Positions 24,354 through 33,210 are shown, counted from the first letter of the stretch. The stretch: DNA of 64,000 nucleotides from CAYMYN01 sp964394665 (GCA_964394665.1 CAYMYN010000003.1:124001-188000), one strand, 5' to 3'. A program made the numbers and translations. The notes: generated by a model from the letters alone, not told the origin.

Positions 24354-27113
24354 GTGGCCAAGACCGGAACATCGCTGGTGATCGTGGAGTCGCCCACCAA
24401 GGCGCGCACGATCGCGAACTTCCTCCCCGCGGGCTTCGTCGTCGAGGCCAGCGTGGGCCACATCCGCGACCTGCCGAACTCGGCCGACGAGATCCCCGAG
24501 GACGTCAAGGGCGAGCCCTGGGCGCGCCTGGGCATCGACGTCGAGCGTGACTTCAAGCCGCTCTACGTCGTCCCGTCCGAGAAGAAGAAGCAGGTCACCA
24601 AGCTGAAGAAGCTCCTGCGCGACGCGCGCGAGGTGTACCTGGCCACCGATGAAGATCGCGAGGGCGAGTCGATCTCCTGGCACCTCGTCGAGGTGCTCGA
24701 GCCCGACGTGCCCCTGCGGCGCCTGGTCTTCCACGAGATCACGCGCGAGGCGATCCAGGCCGCGCTGGCCTCACCGCGCGAGCTCGACACCCGCCTGGTG
24801 AAGGCCCAGGAGACGCGCCGCATCCTCGACCGTCTGTACGGCTACGAGATCTCGCCGATCCTGTGGCGCAAGGTGAAGCCGAAGCTCTCGGCCGGCCGCG
24901 TGCAGTCCGTGACGATCCGATTGATCGTCGAGCGCGAGCGCGAGCGCCAGCGCTTCAAGAAGAGCACCTATTGGGATCTCACGGGCACCTTCGCCGGCAA
25001 GAACTCCGGCGGGCTGGCCTTCGATGCGGTGCTCGCCAGCCTGGACGGTCGACGCGTCGCGCGCGGCAAGGACTTCGACTCGCTGACCGGGCGCCTGCGC
25101 GAGCAGGACGCGGCCGAGGTCGTGCTCGTCACCGAGGAGATGGCCGGGGCGCTGCTCGAGCAACTCGGGCGCTCGAGCTGGAAGGTCGAGAAGGTCGACC
25201 GCAAGCCCTACACCGACCGTCCCGCGCCGCCCTTCACGACCAGCACGCTGCAACAGGAGGCCAACCGCAAGCTGCGTCTCTCAGCGCGCGCGACGATGCA
25301 GGCCGCGCAGCGGCTCTACGAGAACGGCTTCATCACCTACATGCGGACGGATTCGACGTCGCTCTCCGAGGGCGCGGTGAACCGCTCGCGCGAGTTGATC
25401 GCCGAGCTCTACGGGCGCGACTACGTGCCGGCCCAACCGCGCCTCTATCGCACCAAGGTCAAGAACGCCCAGGAGGCCCACGAGGCGATCCGCCCCTCGA
25501 TGGACTTCCACACGCCCGAGTCGATCCGGGGCGAGCTCGGCGACCGCGAGGCCAAGGTCTACGAGCTGATCTGGAAACGCACGATGGCCTGCCAGATGGA
25601 GGACGCGCGCGGTCACCGCATGGGACTGCGCATCGGCGACGGCCGCGCGGTCTTCCAGGCCTCGGGCAAGACCATCGATTTCCCCGGCTACCTGCGCGCC
25701 TACGTCGAGGGCGCCGACGACCCCGAGGCCGAACTCGCGGACAAGGAGATCGTGCTGCCCGACCTGCAACAGGGCCAGCCCGTCGACCTGCGGCGTCTCG
25801 AGCCCAAGGGCCACACGACCCAACCGCCGGCGCGTTACACCGAGGCCTCGCTGGTCAAGGACCTCGAGGCCCGCGGCATCGGCCGGCCGAGCACCTACGC
25901 GACCATCATCGACACGATCCTGCAGCGCAATTACGTCGTGAAGCAGGGCGCCGCGCTGGTGCCGACCTTCACCGCGGTCGCCGTCGTGCGGCTGATGGAG
26001 GTCTACTTCACGGACCTCGTCGATCCGACCTTCACGGCGCGCATGGAGGACGACCTCGACCGGATCTCGCTCGGCGAGAAGGAGGCCCTGCCCTACCTGC
26101 ACGCCTTCTACTTCGGCGTGGCAGGCGACCGCGGGCTCAAGAGCTTGGTCGAGTCCGACATCGACGCGCGCGAGGTCTGCACGATTCCGATGGGGGATGA
26201 CTCGGAGGGCCGGAAGGTCGACATTCGCGTCGGCAAGTACGGGCCCTACCTCGAACGCGGCGAGGAACGCGCGACGATCCCCGAGGGGCTCGCGCCCGAC
26301 GAACTCGACATGGCGAAGGCCGAGGAGATCCTCGCGCGCGGCTCGGGTCCGGTCGAGCTCGGTGTCGACTCCGAAACGGAGTCCAAGGTCTACGTGCGCA
26401 CGGGCCGTTACGGCCCCTACGTGCAGCTCGGGGAGGACGACGGCGAACCCAAGCGCAAGTCGCTGCTGCCCGGCATGACGATGGAGGCGATCACGCTCGA
26501 GGAGGCCCTGAAGCTCCTGCGTCTGCCGCGCAAGATCGGCGTCGATCCGACGAGCGGCGAGGACGTGCTGACCGACTTCGGCCGCTACGGGCCGTACGTC
26601 AAGCGCGGCACCGAGGCGCGCAGCCTCGAGCGCGTCGAGGACATCTTCGAGATCGGGCTCCCCGCGGCGCTGCAGCGCCTGGCCGAGGCGCCGGCCCGCG
26701 GCGGACGCCGGCGCGCGTCGCAGGTCCTGCGCGAGCTGGGTCCGGATCCCGCCTCGGGCGCCGTGATCAAGGTGCTCGAAGGGCCGTACGGCCTCTATGT
26801 GAGCGACGGCACGACGAACGCGTCGTTGCCCAAGGGCTCCGAGGCCGAGCAGGCCACGCTCCAGCAGGCGATCGACCTGATCCGTGCGCGCGAGGCGTCC
26901 GGCAAGGGCCGACGCGGCAAGAAGGTCGCCAAGAAAGCCGCCAAGAAGAGCGCCAAGAAGGCCGCGAAGAAGGTCGCTACCAAGCCCGCGGCGGACGGGG
27001 CCGGGGACGGCGCCGTGAAGCCGGCGGCCAAGAAGAGCGCCGCTCGCAAGGTGGCGAAGAAGGCGGGCAGGAAGAAGGCGGCGAGCAAGTCCGGGAAGGC
27101 GCGCGCCGAGTAG
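24354..27113 (+). CDS. topA: DNA topoisomerase I
   Basis: Type IA topoisomerase that relaxes negative supercoils (919 residues). The Toprim domain begins at once with LVIVESPTKA, its acidic triad is in TDEDREGE near residues 96-103, and the catalytic Tyr is in FITYMRTDSTSL near 328. Instead of zinc-binding cysteine tetrads the C-terminal half has at least three GRYGPYV-type repeats (Toprim C-terminal repeats), near residues 625, 685 and 745. From about residue 858 the protein ends in a Lys/Ala-rich, histone-H1-like tail that should bind DNA. The GTG at 24354 has a GGAG seven bases before it and fits the family's usual first residues. Confidence 0.96.
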   Translation: MAKTGTSLVIVESPTKARTIANFLPAGFVVEASVGHIRDLPNSADEIPEDVKGEPWARLGIDVERDFKPLYVVPSEKKKQVTKLKKLLRDAREVYLATDEDREGESISWHLVEVLEPDVPLRRLVFHEITREAIQAALASPRELDTRLVKAQETRRILDRLYGYEISPILWRKVKPKLSAGRVQSVTIRLIVERERERQRFKKSTYWDLTGTFAGKNSGGLAFDAVLASLDGRRVARGKDFDSLTGRLREQDAAEVVLVTEEMAGALLEQLGRSSWKVEKVDRKPYTDRPAPPFTTSTLQQEANRKLRLSARATMQAAQRLYENGFITYMRTDSTSLSEGAVNRSRELIAELYGRDYVPAQPRLYRTKVKNAQEAHEAIRPSMDFHTPESIRGELGDREAKVYELIWKRTMACQMEDARGHRMGLRIGDGRAVFQASGKTIDFPGYLRAYVEGADDPEAELADKEIVLPDLQQGQPVDLRRLEPKGHTTQPPARYTEASLVKDLEARGIGRPSTYATIIDTILQRNYVVKQGAALVPTFTAVAVVRLMEVYFTDLVDPTFTARMEDDLDRISLGEKEALPYLHAFYFGVAGDRGLKSLVESDIDAREVCTIPMGDDSEGRKVDIRVGKYGPYLERGEERATIPEGLAPDELDMAKAEEILARGSGPVELGVDSETESKVYVRTGRYGPYVQLGEDDGEPKRKSLLPGMTMEAITLEEALKLLRLPRKIGVDPTSGEDVLTDFGRYGPYVKRGTEARSLERVEDIFEIGLPAALQRLAEAPARGGRRRASQVLRELGPDPASGAVIKVLEGPYGLYVSDGTTNASLPKGSEAEQATLQQAIDLIRAREASGKGRRGKKVAKKAAKKSAKKAAKKVATKPAADGAGDGAVKPAAKKSAARKVAKKAGRKKAASKSGKARAE

Positions 27114-27145
27114 GGACGGGTCCCGGCCGGCGTCGCGGGCCCAGC

Positions 27146-27170
27146 GCGGGCGTGCCGAGCGCCCGCCCTT
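27146..27170 (+). terminator. Candidate topA terminator hairpin
   Basis: GCGGGCG (27146-27152), a seven-base loop and CGCCCGC (27160-27166), followed by CCTT. The seven-pair GC stem is perfect but the T run is short, so this is a modest candidate. It lies about 30 bases after the topA stop codon. Confidence 0.35.
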
Positions 27171-27318
27171 GCCTCGACGCCCCCGGAGGGCCCCGCTACC
27201 ATGCTCCCCCCGCTTGCCCGGGGAGTCCAATACGGGGCTGGGCGAGGGCCGCTCTCCGTCGCGCGCGCGACCGGGCGACCCGGCCAGACCCCGAGTACCG
27301 CGGTCGGAGAGTGCATCG

Positions 27319-28380
27319 ATGGAGCTGAGCGAGATCCAGGTCGAGGGCTACGAGAAGGTGATGCGTTGCCGCGACCAGGCCTCTGGCCTGCACGCGCTGA
27401 TCGCCATCCACGACACGACCCTCGGACCGGCCTTGGGCGGGATGCGCATGTGGCCCTACAGCTCCGAGGACGACGCGCTCTTCGACGTGCTGCGCCTGGC
27501 CAAGGGCATGACCTACAAGTCGGCCGTGGCCGAGACGGGCCTGGGCGGCGGCAAGTCGGTCGTCATCGGCGACCCCAAGCGCGACAAGAGCGAGGCGCTG
27601 TTCCGCGCCATGGGCCGCTTCATCGACAGCCTCGAGGGCCGTTACATCACCGCCGAGGACATGAACATCGGCATCCCGGACCTCGAGCAAGTGCGCCGGG
27701 AGACGCGCTGGGTCACGGGGCTACGGCGGGAGGAGGGCAGCTCCGGCAACCCCAGCCCCTACACCGCCCGCGGGTGCTTGGTCGGTCTGCGCGCCGTGAT
27801 GGAGGAGCTGACCGGCGCGCCGAGCCTGGCGGGCAAGCGCATCCTGGTGCAGGGCATCGGCGCGGTGGGCGGCGCGATCGCCGTGCTGGCCCAGGAACAG
27901 GGCGCCGAAGTCGTGATCTGCGACATCAACACGCAGCGCGTCGCCGAGTTCAAGGACCGCTACGGCTTCGAGACCGTCGACGATGCGCATCATCTCGACG
28001 TGGAGTGCGACATCTACTCGCCCTGTGCCCGCGGCGCCGGCATCAACGACGAGACGATCCCGCGCCTGCGCTGCAAGGCGGTCGCCGGTTGCGCGAACAA
28101 CCAGCTCCTCGAGCACCGCCACGCGGAGGTGCTGCGTCAACGCGGCATCCTCTACGCGCCGGACTACGTGCTCAACGCGGGCGGCATCATCAACGTCTCG
28201 GTCGAGTTGCTCCCTGGCGGCTACGACGAGCGCGCCGCGCTCGAGAAGATCGATCGCATCTACGACAACCTGAAGAAGGTGTTCGAGATCTCGCGCACCG
28301 AGGGCATCGCGACCAACGACGCCGCCGCGCGCCTCGCCGAGCAGCGCCTGGCGGCCGCGCGGGCGACCAAGCGCGGTTGA
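27319..28380 (+). CDS. Leucine/valine/phenylalanine dehydrogenase
   Basis: NAD-dependent amino acid dehydrogenase of the Glu/Leu/Phe/Val family (353 residues; leucine dehydrogenases are about 360). It interconverts a branched-chain or aromatic amino acid and its 2-oxo acid with release of ammonia. The catalytic motif GLGGGKSVVIGDP has the key lysine K79, and K67 in MTYKSAV is the substrate lysine; ALGGMRMWPY is the family signature. The NAD fold shows VQGIGAVGGAI near residue 175. CANNQLL and YVLNAGGIINV near the end match LeuDH better than GluDH. The ATG at 27319 begins the recognised fold; upstream sequence is not protein-like. A hairpin follows the gene. Confidence 0.92.
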   Translation: MELSEIQVEGYEKVMRCRDQASGLHALIAIHDTTLGPALGGMRMWPYSSEDDALFDVLRLAKGMTYKSAVAETGLGGGKSVVIGDPKRDKSEALFRAMGRFIDSLEGRYITAEDMNIGIPDLEQVRRETRWVTGLRREEGSSGNPSPYTARGCLVGLRAVMEELTGAPSLAGKRILVQGIGAVGGAIAVLAQEQGAEVVICDINTQRVAEFKDRYGFETVDDAHHLDVECDIYSPCARGAGINDETIPRLRCKAVAGCANNQLLEHRHAEVLRQRGILYAPDYVLNAGGIINVSVELLPGGYDERAALEKIDRIYDNLKKVFEISRTEGIATNDAAARLAEQRLAAARATKRG

Positions 28381-28406
28381 CTCGAGCGGGCGGCCGCTGG
28401 AGAGGC

Positions 28407-28440
28407 GACGAGCCGCGCCCCCGAGGGAGCGCGGCTCGTC
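28407..28440. terminator. Strong hairpin between convergent genes
   Basis: A perfect 12-base-pair stem, GACGAGCCGCGC (28407-28418) with GCGCGGCTCGTC (28429-28440), and a 10-base loop. It sits exactly between the dehydrogenase gene and the convergent kinase gene and can work in both directions. There is no T run on the plus strand, so it could be a bidirectional or Rho-assisted terminator. Confidence 0.6.
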
Positions 28441-28464
28441 CGTTCCGGGGTCTCTCCGGTGGGT

Positions 28465-29391
28465 CTATTCCTTGCGCAGGAAGTCGACCAGGTCCTTCTC
28501 GAGCTGCGCCAGGCCGTAGTCCGGCACGATCAGGCAGCGGTAGACGATCTGCGCCAGGGGCTCGGGCGTGTTCGGGTTGAGGTCCTTCGGCGGCGGGTAG
28601 GAGAGGAAGTAGGAGAGCGAGAGCCGCTCCACCTCACCACCCTGCTCGCGGCCCGCGAACTGCCACGGCACGTCGTCGAAGGGCAGCACGCCGGTCAGGA
28701 TCTCGTACAGCATGATCCCGATGCCCATCACGTCCGCCTTCTCGTCGCGCAGGAGCAACGGGTTGTAGTGCGGCGTGGTCGTGATGACGGCGCGCTCGTC
28801 GACTCGCAGGGCGGGATCGATCATCACCACGCTGCCCGAGGGCTTCACGATGATGTTTTCGGGCTTGAGGTCGCCGTGGTAGGTGAGCGTGCCGCTGTCC
28901 TGGAGGCGCTGCAGCGAGCGCACGATGGTCAGGAACCAGTTGAGGCGGATCCCCTCCAGGGCGCGGATCTTCTCGCGCAGCGTCTTGCCGCGCGCATACT
29001 CCATGGCGAGGATCGGCCGGCCCTCGTGCTCGAAGGTCTCGAAGACCTTGACGAGGTTCTGGCTCTTGGCCTTGGAGAGCAGGTCGTGTTCGGTGCGCAG
29101 CAGGTCGTCGATCTCGTGCACGTCGAGGAAGTCGATGCGCACGCCGTCCTGACGGAAGAAGATCGCCTCGGCCGGGGTCTCGTCGGGGCTGATCCCCTCG
29201 GGGCGGCGCTGGTTCGAGATCTCGAGGAAACGCGTGACGTAGCGACCGCCGCCGGCGACGTCGCCGACCTTGAGCGCGACCTTGCGGCCTTCGGAGTCCT
29301 CGGCCAGGTAGACCAGGGCGAAGCCTCCGCGGGCGAGGAACTCGACGACCCGGTAGGAGCCAATGCGCTCGCCCGCTTCGAGCTTGATCAT
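28465..29391 (-). CDS. Serine/threonine protein kinase with non-canonical motifs
   Basis: A 308-residue soluble kinase domain with no membrane span or sensor. The glycine loop is LARGGFALVYLAED (19-32) and the ATP-binding lysine is K41 in VALKVGD. The catalytic loop reads YHGDLKPENIIV near residue 172, with Gly in place of the usual Arg of HRD, and the metal motif reads IDPAL near 192 in place of DFG; both catalytic aspartates are kept. The activation segment lacks the usual APE motif and the C-lobe has KADVMGIGIMLYEILTGVLPFDD. It is probably active but not regulated by activation-loop phosphorylation in the classical way. The only close neighbour is a small lipoprotein gene upstream on the same strand. 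Confidence 0.88.
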   Translation of the reverse strand: MIKLEAGERIGSYRVVEFLARGGFALVYLAEDSEGRKVALKVGDVAGGGRYVTRFLEISNQRRPEGISPDETPAEAIFFRQDGVRIDFLDVHEIDDLLRTEHDLLSKAKSQNLVKVFETFEHEGRPILAMEYARGKTLREKIRALEGIRLNWFLTIVRSLQRLQDSGTLTYHGDLKPENIIVKPSGSVVMIDPALRVDERAVITTTPHYNPLLLRDEKADVMGIGIMLYEILTGVLPFDDVPWQFAGREQGGEVERLSLSYFLSYPPPKDLNPNTPEPLAQIVYRCLIVPDYGLAQLEKDLVDFLRKE

Positions 29392-29636
29392 CGGTGGCAA
29401 GGGGAGGGGCTGGGGTTCGGTGGGGAGGGGTGCGCCGCTGGCGCGCCGCTCGTTCCTTGTCGAGCGCGGCCCGGCGCGGCCTGAGGCATTCCTTGCCCCG
29501 CGGACCCTGCTTCCGAGGTTGGTGCCGCCGATGGGGCGAGCTTCGCCTCGGTCCGTTCCGGAACGGGGATCGACGCGGGTCCGGTCGGGCCGGGGCAGCC
29601 CCGGGGGGCGCAGGGAACGTCGCTCGCCGAGGGCGC

Positions 29637-30062
29637 TCAGCGCGCTTCGCGGCGCGGGCGGGGGGCCTCGGCCAGGAGCGTGGCCAGGGGCACTTCGTAG
29701 AGCTCGAGCGTGTCGGAGGCGGAGAGGATGCGGGCCACGCCCTCGATCACCGTGCCGGTGCCGATCCAGTCCGGGTCCCCGGCCGCGGGGCGGAAGCGCC
29801 AGGCCCGGCCGCGGGTGTCGACCAGCCCCAGCTCCTGCTGGTGGGGGTTGCGGACGCTGAACCAGGCCTCCCCTGGCCGCGACTCGAGCGCGAAGCGTAC
29901 GACCACCCCGATCGCTCGACCCGCGGCCACGGCCTCCCAAGCCTCGACCGGGCGGGCCTCGAGCGGCTCGCCCGCGTGGGCGTTCGCCACCGAGGACTGG
30001 GTCGTGGTCTGGCAGGCAGGCGCGAGCGCCAGGACCATCCAGAGGGCGTTGGAGAGCTTCAC
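29637..30062 (-). CDS. Small lipoprotein of unknown function
   Basis: A 141-residue exported protein. MKLSNALWMVLALAPACQTT is a signal peptide with a lipobox-like end and a Cys near residue 17. The remainder forms a beta-rich domain with GEAWFSVRNPHQQELGLVD and DTLELYEVPLATLL. It has some likeness to the other small lipoproteins of the window, but no family is recognised. About 245 bases without a gene separate it from the kinase gene downstream on the same strand. It is divergent from the methionine aminopeptidase gene. Confidence 0.75.
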   Translation of the reverse strand: MKLSNALWMVLALAPACQTTTQSSVANAHAGEPLEARPVEAWEAVAAGRAIGVVVRFALESRPGEAWFSVRNPHQQELGLVDTRGRAWRFRPAAGDPDWIGTGTVIEGVARILSASDTLELYEVPLATLLAEAPRPRREAR

Positions 30063-30181
30063 GGCTCCGGTATCGGCGTTCCCCCGCGCACGACTTGGCG
30101 GTCCAGGCCCCCGTCCGTGGGCCGCTTCCCAGGGGCGGGAGGGTCGGAGCCCGGGGCCAGGGGCCTACAATCTCCGCCCCC

Positions 30182-31087
30182 ATGGTCCAGATCCCCGACC
30201 CCCACGCCCTCGAGTGCTGGCGCCGCGCCGGCAAGATCGCCTCCGGCTGCCGTGAGTGGGCCCGCGCGAACATCCGCCCCGGGGTGCGGGTGCGCTGGAT
30301 CCTCGAGTCGATCGAGGAGCAGATCCGCGCCCAGGGCGCCCAGCCGGGTTTCCCGGCCCAGTCGAGCCGCAACCACGTGGCCGCGCACTACTGCTCCTCC
30401 CCCGAGGACGAGCTCGTCTACGAGGAAGGCGACTGCGTCAAGGTCGACATCGGCGTGCACGTCGATGGCTACGTCGCGGACACCGCCACGACCGTCGACC
30501 TGTCCGACGACGGACGTTGGGCCGGGTTGATCGGCGCGTCGCGCGACGCACTCGCAGCGGCCATCTCCGCGGTCGGCCCGGGCGTCCCGGTGGGCGAAGT
30601 GGGCGGGGCGGTCGAGCGCACGATCACGGCCGCGGGGTTCCAGCCCGTGCGCAACCTGACCGGCCATGGCCTGGCGCGCTGGAAGGTGCACACCGCGCCC
30701 CAGATCCCGAACTACGCCGAGCGCGGCGGCGGCCGTTTCGAGGTCGGGATGGTGTTCGCCATCGAGCCCTTCGCGAGCACCGGCCGCGGCTACATCAAGG
30801 AACGCGGCAAGTCCGAGGTCTTCATGATGGTGCGCCCGCCGCAACGCGCGAAGGGCCTCGACCGCGGCGTGCTCAAGGCCATCGAAGCCTGGCGCGGCCT
30901 GCCGATCGCGCGGCGCTACTTCCGCGACCTCGAGACGCCGCTGGTCGAGGACACGCTCTCGCGTCTCTCGCGCCAGGGATCGCTGATGCGGTATCCGCCG
31001 CTGGTCGAGGAAGAGGGCGTGATGGTGGCCCAGACCGAGCACTCGATCTTCCTGGGTCCCGAGGGGCCCGAGATCCTCACCGCCTGA
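30182..31087 (+). CDS. map: Type II methionine aminopeptidase (archaeal/eukaryotic type)
   Basis: Removes the initiator methionine from nascent proteins. The 301 residues follow the MAP2 pattern known from Archaea and eukaryotes rather than the type I enzyme usual in Bacteria: GFPAQSSRNHVAAHYCSSPED, then EEGDCVKVDIGVHVDGYVAD, then LTGHGLARWKVHTAPQIPNY with an inserted helical domain after it. The five metal ligands are D89, D100, H162, E195 and E286. The ATG at 30182 begins at the fold; a TACAAT hexamer at 30166-30171 lies 10 bases before it, which suggests an almost leaderless transcript. A glycosyltransferase-like gene follows after 18 bases. Confidence 0.9.
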   Translation: MVQIPDPHALECWRRAGKIASGCREWARANIRPGVRVRWILESIEEQIRAQGAQPGFPAQSSRNHVAAHYCSSPEDELVYEEGDCVKVDIGVHVDGYVADTATTVDLSDDGRWAGLIGASRDALAAAISAVGPGVPVGEVGGAVERTITAAGFQPVRNLTGHGLARWKVHTAPQIPNYAERGGGRFEVGMVFAIEPFASTGRGYIKERGKSEVFMMVRPPQRAKGLDRGVLKAIEAWRGLPIARRYFRDLETPLVEDTLSRLSRQGSLMRYPPLVEEEGVMVAQTEHSIFLGPEGPEILTA

Positions 31088-31105
31088 GGATCGGGTGCAG
31101 CCCCG

Positions 31106-31831
31106 GTGCGGATCGCCCTCGTCACCACCCCCGCGGCCCTCGGCCAGCCCCAGGCGCTCGCCGGGCTCCTGCCGCACCTGCGCGCCGGCGCCGAAGTGAC
31201 GCTCTTCGTCGAGCCCGGCCGCGAGGGCGAGTGCGCGGGCTCGGAGCGGGCGCGGACCCTCGTCGATCTCGCCCCGCGCCAACACGACCAGATCCTCTAC
31301 GCCCTCGCCAACGAGCGCGCCTGCGGCTTCATGTTGCCCGCGATCCGGGCCCTCGGCGGCACGGTCCTGCTGTCCGAGTGGGAGCTCGGCGAGGCGGCCC
31401 GCGCCGCCTACGCCAGCCTCGGACGCGGGGGCTGGCGCGGCTTCCGGCGCGCGTTCGCCGAAGGTGGCCTCGGGCAGGCGCGGGCCTGGGCGCGGGGTCG
31501 GGGCGGCGCGCCCGGGACAGACGGCGGACCCGCGCTCAATCGCTCCGCGGTGCGTTTCGGCGATGCCTTCCTGGTGCACGCCGAGTCCCTGCGGGAGCGC
31601 ATCCTCGTCGAGCGCAACGAACGCACGCCGATCGCGCTCGTGCCCACCTTCCCCGCGACGCCGCTCTCCGATTCCACCTGTGAAACGGCCGCCCGCAGCC
31701 TGCTCGAGGCCCTGGCGGGATTCCCGCCCGCGCGCTCCGCCCGCCGCTCCCTCGTGGCCCTGGCGTTTCGCGCGCGCACCGCCGCCCGGCAGGCCCGCCT
31801 CGGGGCCCGCGGTGAAGCGGCCGGGGCCTGA
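31106..31831 (+). CDS. Glycosyltransferase family 4-like protein, N-terminal domain only
   Basis: A 241-residue protein with a GTG start. It begins with a nucleotide-binding-type strand MRIALVTTP followed by LLPHLRAGAEVTLFVEPG, then DQILYALANERACGFMLPAI and LGGTVLLSEWELGEAARAAY. These match the first Rossmann domain of GT4 glycosyltransferases, in which the acceptor is bound. The second domain, with the donor-sugar motif, is absent, so it is about half the normal length. It may be a truncated enzyme or a domain that works with another protein. It lies 18 bases after map on the same strand. Confidence 0.65.
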   Translation: MRIALVTTPAALGQPQALAGLLPHLRAGAEVTLFVEPGREGECAGSERARTLVDLAPRQHDQILYALANERACGFMLPAIRALGGTVLLSEWELGEAARAAYASLGRGGWRGFRRAFAEGGLGQARAWARGRGGAPGTDGGPALNRSAVRFGDAFLVHAESLRERILVERNERTPIALVPTFPATPLSDSTCETAARSLLEALAGFPPARSARRSLVALAFRARTAARQARLGARGEAAGA

Positions 31832-31934
31832 CCGAGGGCCCCTGACCAGGCCGGGGGCCGCTCGGTACCCTCGTGGACCTTCGGCCGCGGATTTCCTGGG
31901 CCGACGTCATCCCGCGGCGCTCGGAGACGACCCC

Positions 31935-33098
31935 ATGAAGTCCACAGCACGGCTCGCATCGCTCCTGGTCCTCGCGACCCTGCCCGGCTGCACGATCCAG
32001 TCCTCCCAGGCCGGCTGGTTCTCGAGCGGTTCGGGGAACCTGAAGCACGAAGCGCGCGAAGAGCGCCGTTCGCCCCTCGAGCTCGAGCCGGGCAGCCGGC
32101 TCTCGGTGGAGCTCCCCGCGGGTTCGGTGCGGGTCGTCGTCGGCGAGGGGCCCTTCGACCTGCGCGCGAACCTGATCGCGCGCGCGAGCAGCGACGAGCG
32201 GGCGCGCGAGGTGCTCGCGGCGAGCGCGATCGCGCTCGAGCGCGACTCGAAGGGTCTCAGCATTCGCCTCACGGCCCCCCCCGACACGGAGGAGAAGGGC
32301 GCCTTCCAGGTCTCGGCCGATCTCGAGCTAACGGTCCCGACCGGAATCCAGCTCGAGGCGCGCACCGGGATGGGGCGCGTCGAGGTCGAAGGGGCGGTCG
32401 GGAACTCGCGCCTGCGCTCGAGCTTCGGCGAGGTGCGCGCCACGGGCGTGCGGGGCGCGTTGTCGGCGGAATCGGGCTCGGGTTCGGTGGAGGTCGTCGA
32501 CGCGCGCGGGGATGAGGTGCGCGCCAAGAGCTCCTTCGGCCAAGTCGTCCTGCGGGACGTGGAGGGCCAGGAGGTGCGCGCCGAGAGCGGCTCGGGCGCG
32601 GTCCACGGCGAGTCGATCCGCGCCGCGCGGATCTTCCTGCACACCAGCTTCGGCGAGGTTCGCGCGCAGGCCGTCGAAGGTCGCCTCGAGGCCAAGAGCG
32701 GCAGCGGCGGGATTCGCGTCGAAGGCTTCCGCGGCGCGCTGGACGCGAACTCCTCCTTCGGCACGATCGGCTGCGAGGGCGACTTCAGCGCCCTGTCGGT
32801 CCAGTCCGGCTCGGGTACGGTAGAGGTCCACGCCGGCCCGGCGAGCCGCGTCGAGGCCCCTTGGAAGATCCACTCGAACTTCGGGGCCGTGCGGCTGCGC
32901 GTCGCGCCCGACTTCGCCTGCGAGCTCAGCGCCAAGACGGGCTTCGGCTCCCTCGACGTCGGCTTCCCGCTGACCATCGAGGCTGGCGGCCTGGGCAAGA
33001 GCCTGCGCGAGGTCCGCGGGCGGATCGGCGCCGGCGGCGGCCCGGTCTCGCTCACCAGCGGCAGCGGCTCGATCTCGCTCGTGCCCCACCCACGCTGA
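31935..33098 (+). CDS. DUF4097-type beta-repeat lipoprotein
   Basis: A 387-residue exported protein. The signal peptide ends in the lipobox TLPGC. From about residue 145 to the end the sequence alternates two short repeat types, one ending in S-x-F-G (SSFGEV, SSFGQV, TSFGEV, SSFGTI, SNFGAV) and the other in SGSG (SGSGSV, SGSGAV, SGSGGI, SGSGTV, SGSGSI). Each is about 18 to 20 residues long, which fits a right-handed beta-solenoid like the DUF4097 (PF13349) fold. The ATG at 31935 starts at the signal peptide. Function unknown; probably a surface or periplasmic structural protein. Confidence 0.85.
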   Translation: MKSTARLASLLVLATLPGCTIQSSQAGWFSSGSGNLKHEAREERRSPLELEPGSRLSVELPAGSVRVVVGEGPFDLRANLIARASSDERAREVLAASAIALERDSKGLSIRLTAPPDTEEKGAFQVSADLELTVPTGIQLEARTGMGRVEVEGAVGNSRLRSSFGEVRATGVRGALSAESGSGSVEVVDARGDEVRAKSSFGQVVLRDVEGQEVRAESGSGAVHGESIRAARIFLHTSFGEVRAQAVEGRLEAKSGSGGIRVEGFRGALDANSSFGTIGCEGDFSALSVQSGSGTVEVHAGPASRVEAPWKIHSNFGAVRLRVAPDFACELSAKTGFGSLDVGFPLTIEAGGLGKSLREVRGRIGAGGGPVSLTSGSGSISLVPHPR

Positions 33099-33164
33099 CC
33101 AGATCCCGCCCAGCCTCCCGGAAGGGGCCTGGGGGAAGGGGTGCGGGCGGCCCGACCCGGGGGC

Positions 33165-33193
33165 TTGACGCGCTCCGGGCTCGGCGGCAGGAT
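33165..33193 (+). promoter_or_regulatory. Promoter of the TetR regulator gene
   Basis: TTGACG (33165-33170), a 17-base spacer and CAGGAT (33188-33193). The expected first transcribed base is near 33200, only about three bases before the ATG at 33203. Confidence 0.45.
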
Positions 33194-33196
33194 TGG

Positions 33197-33210
33197 ACTG
33201 GCATGTCAGT
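33197..33210. promoter_or_regulatory. Putative TetR operator over the tetR-like start codon
   Basis: The near-palindrome ACTGGCATGTCAGT matches its own reverse complement at 12 of 14 positions and contains the ATG of the regulator gene (33203-33205) at its centre. The same element, with two changes, lies over the start of the next gene. Binding here would block the start of transcription and give autorepression. Confidence 0.5.
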
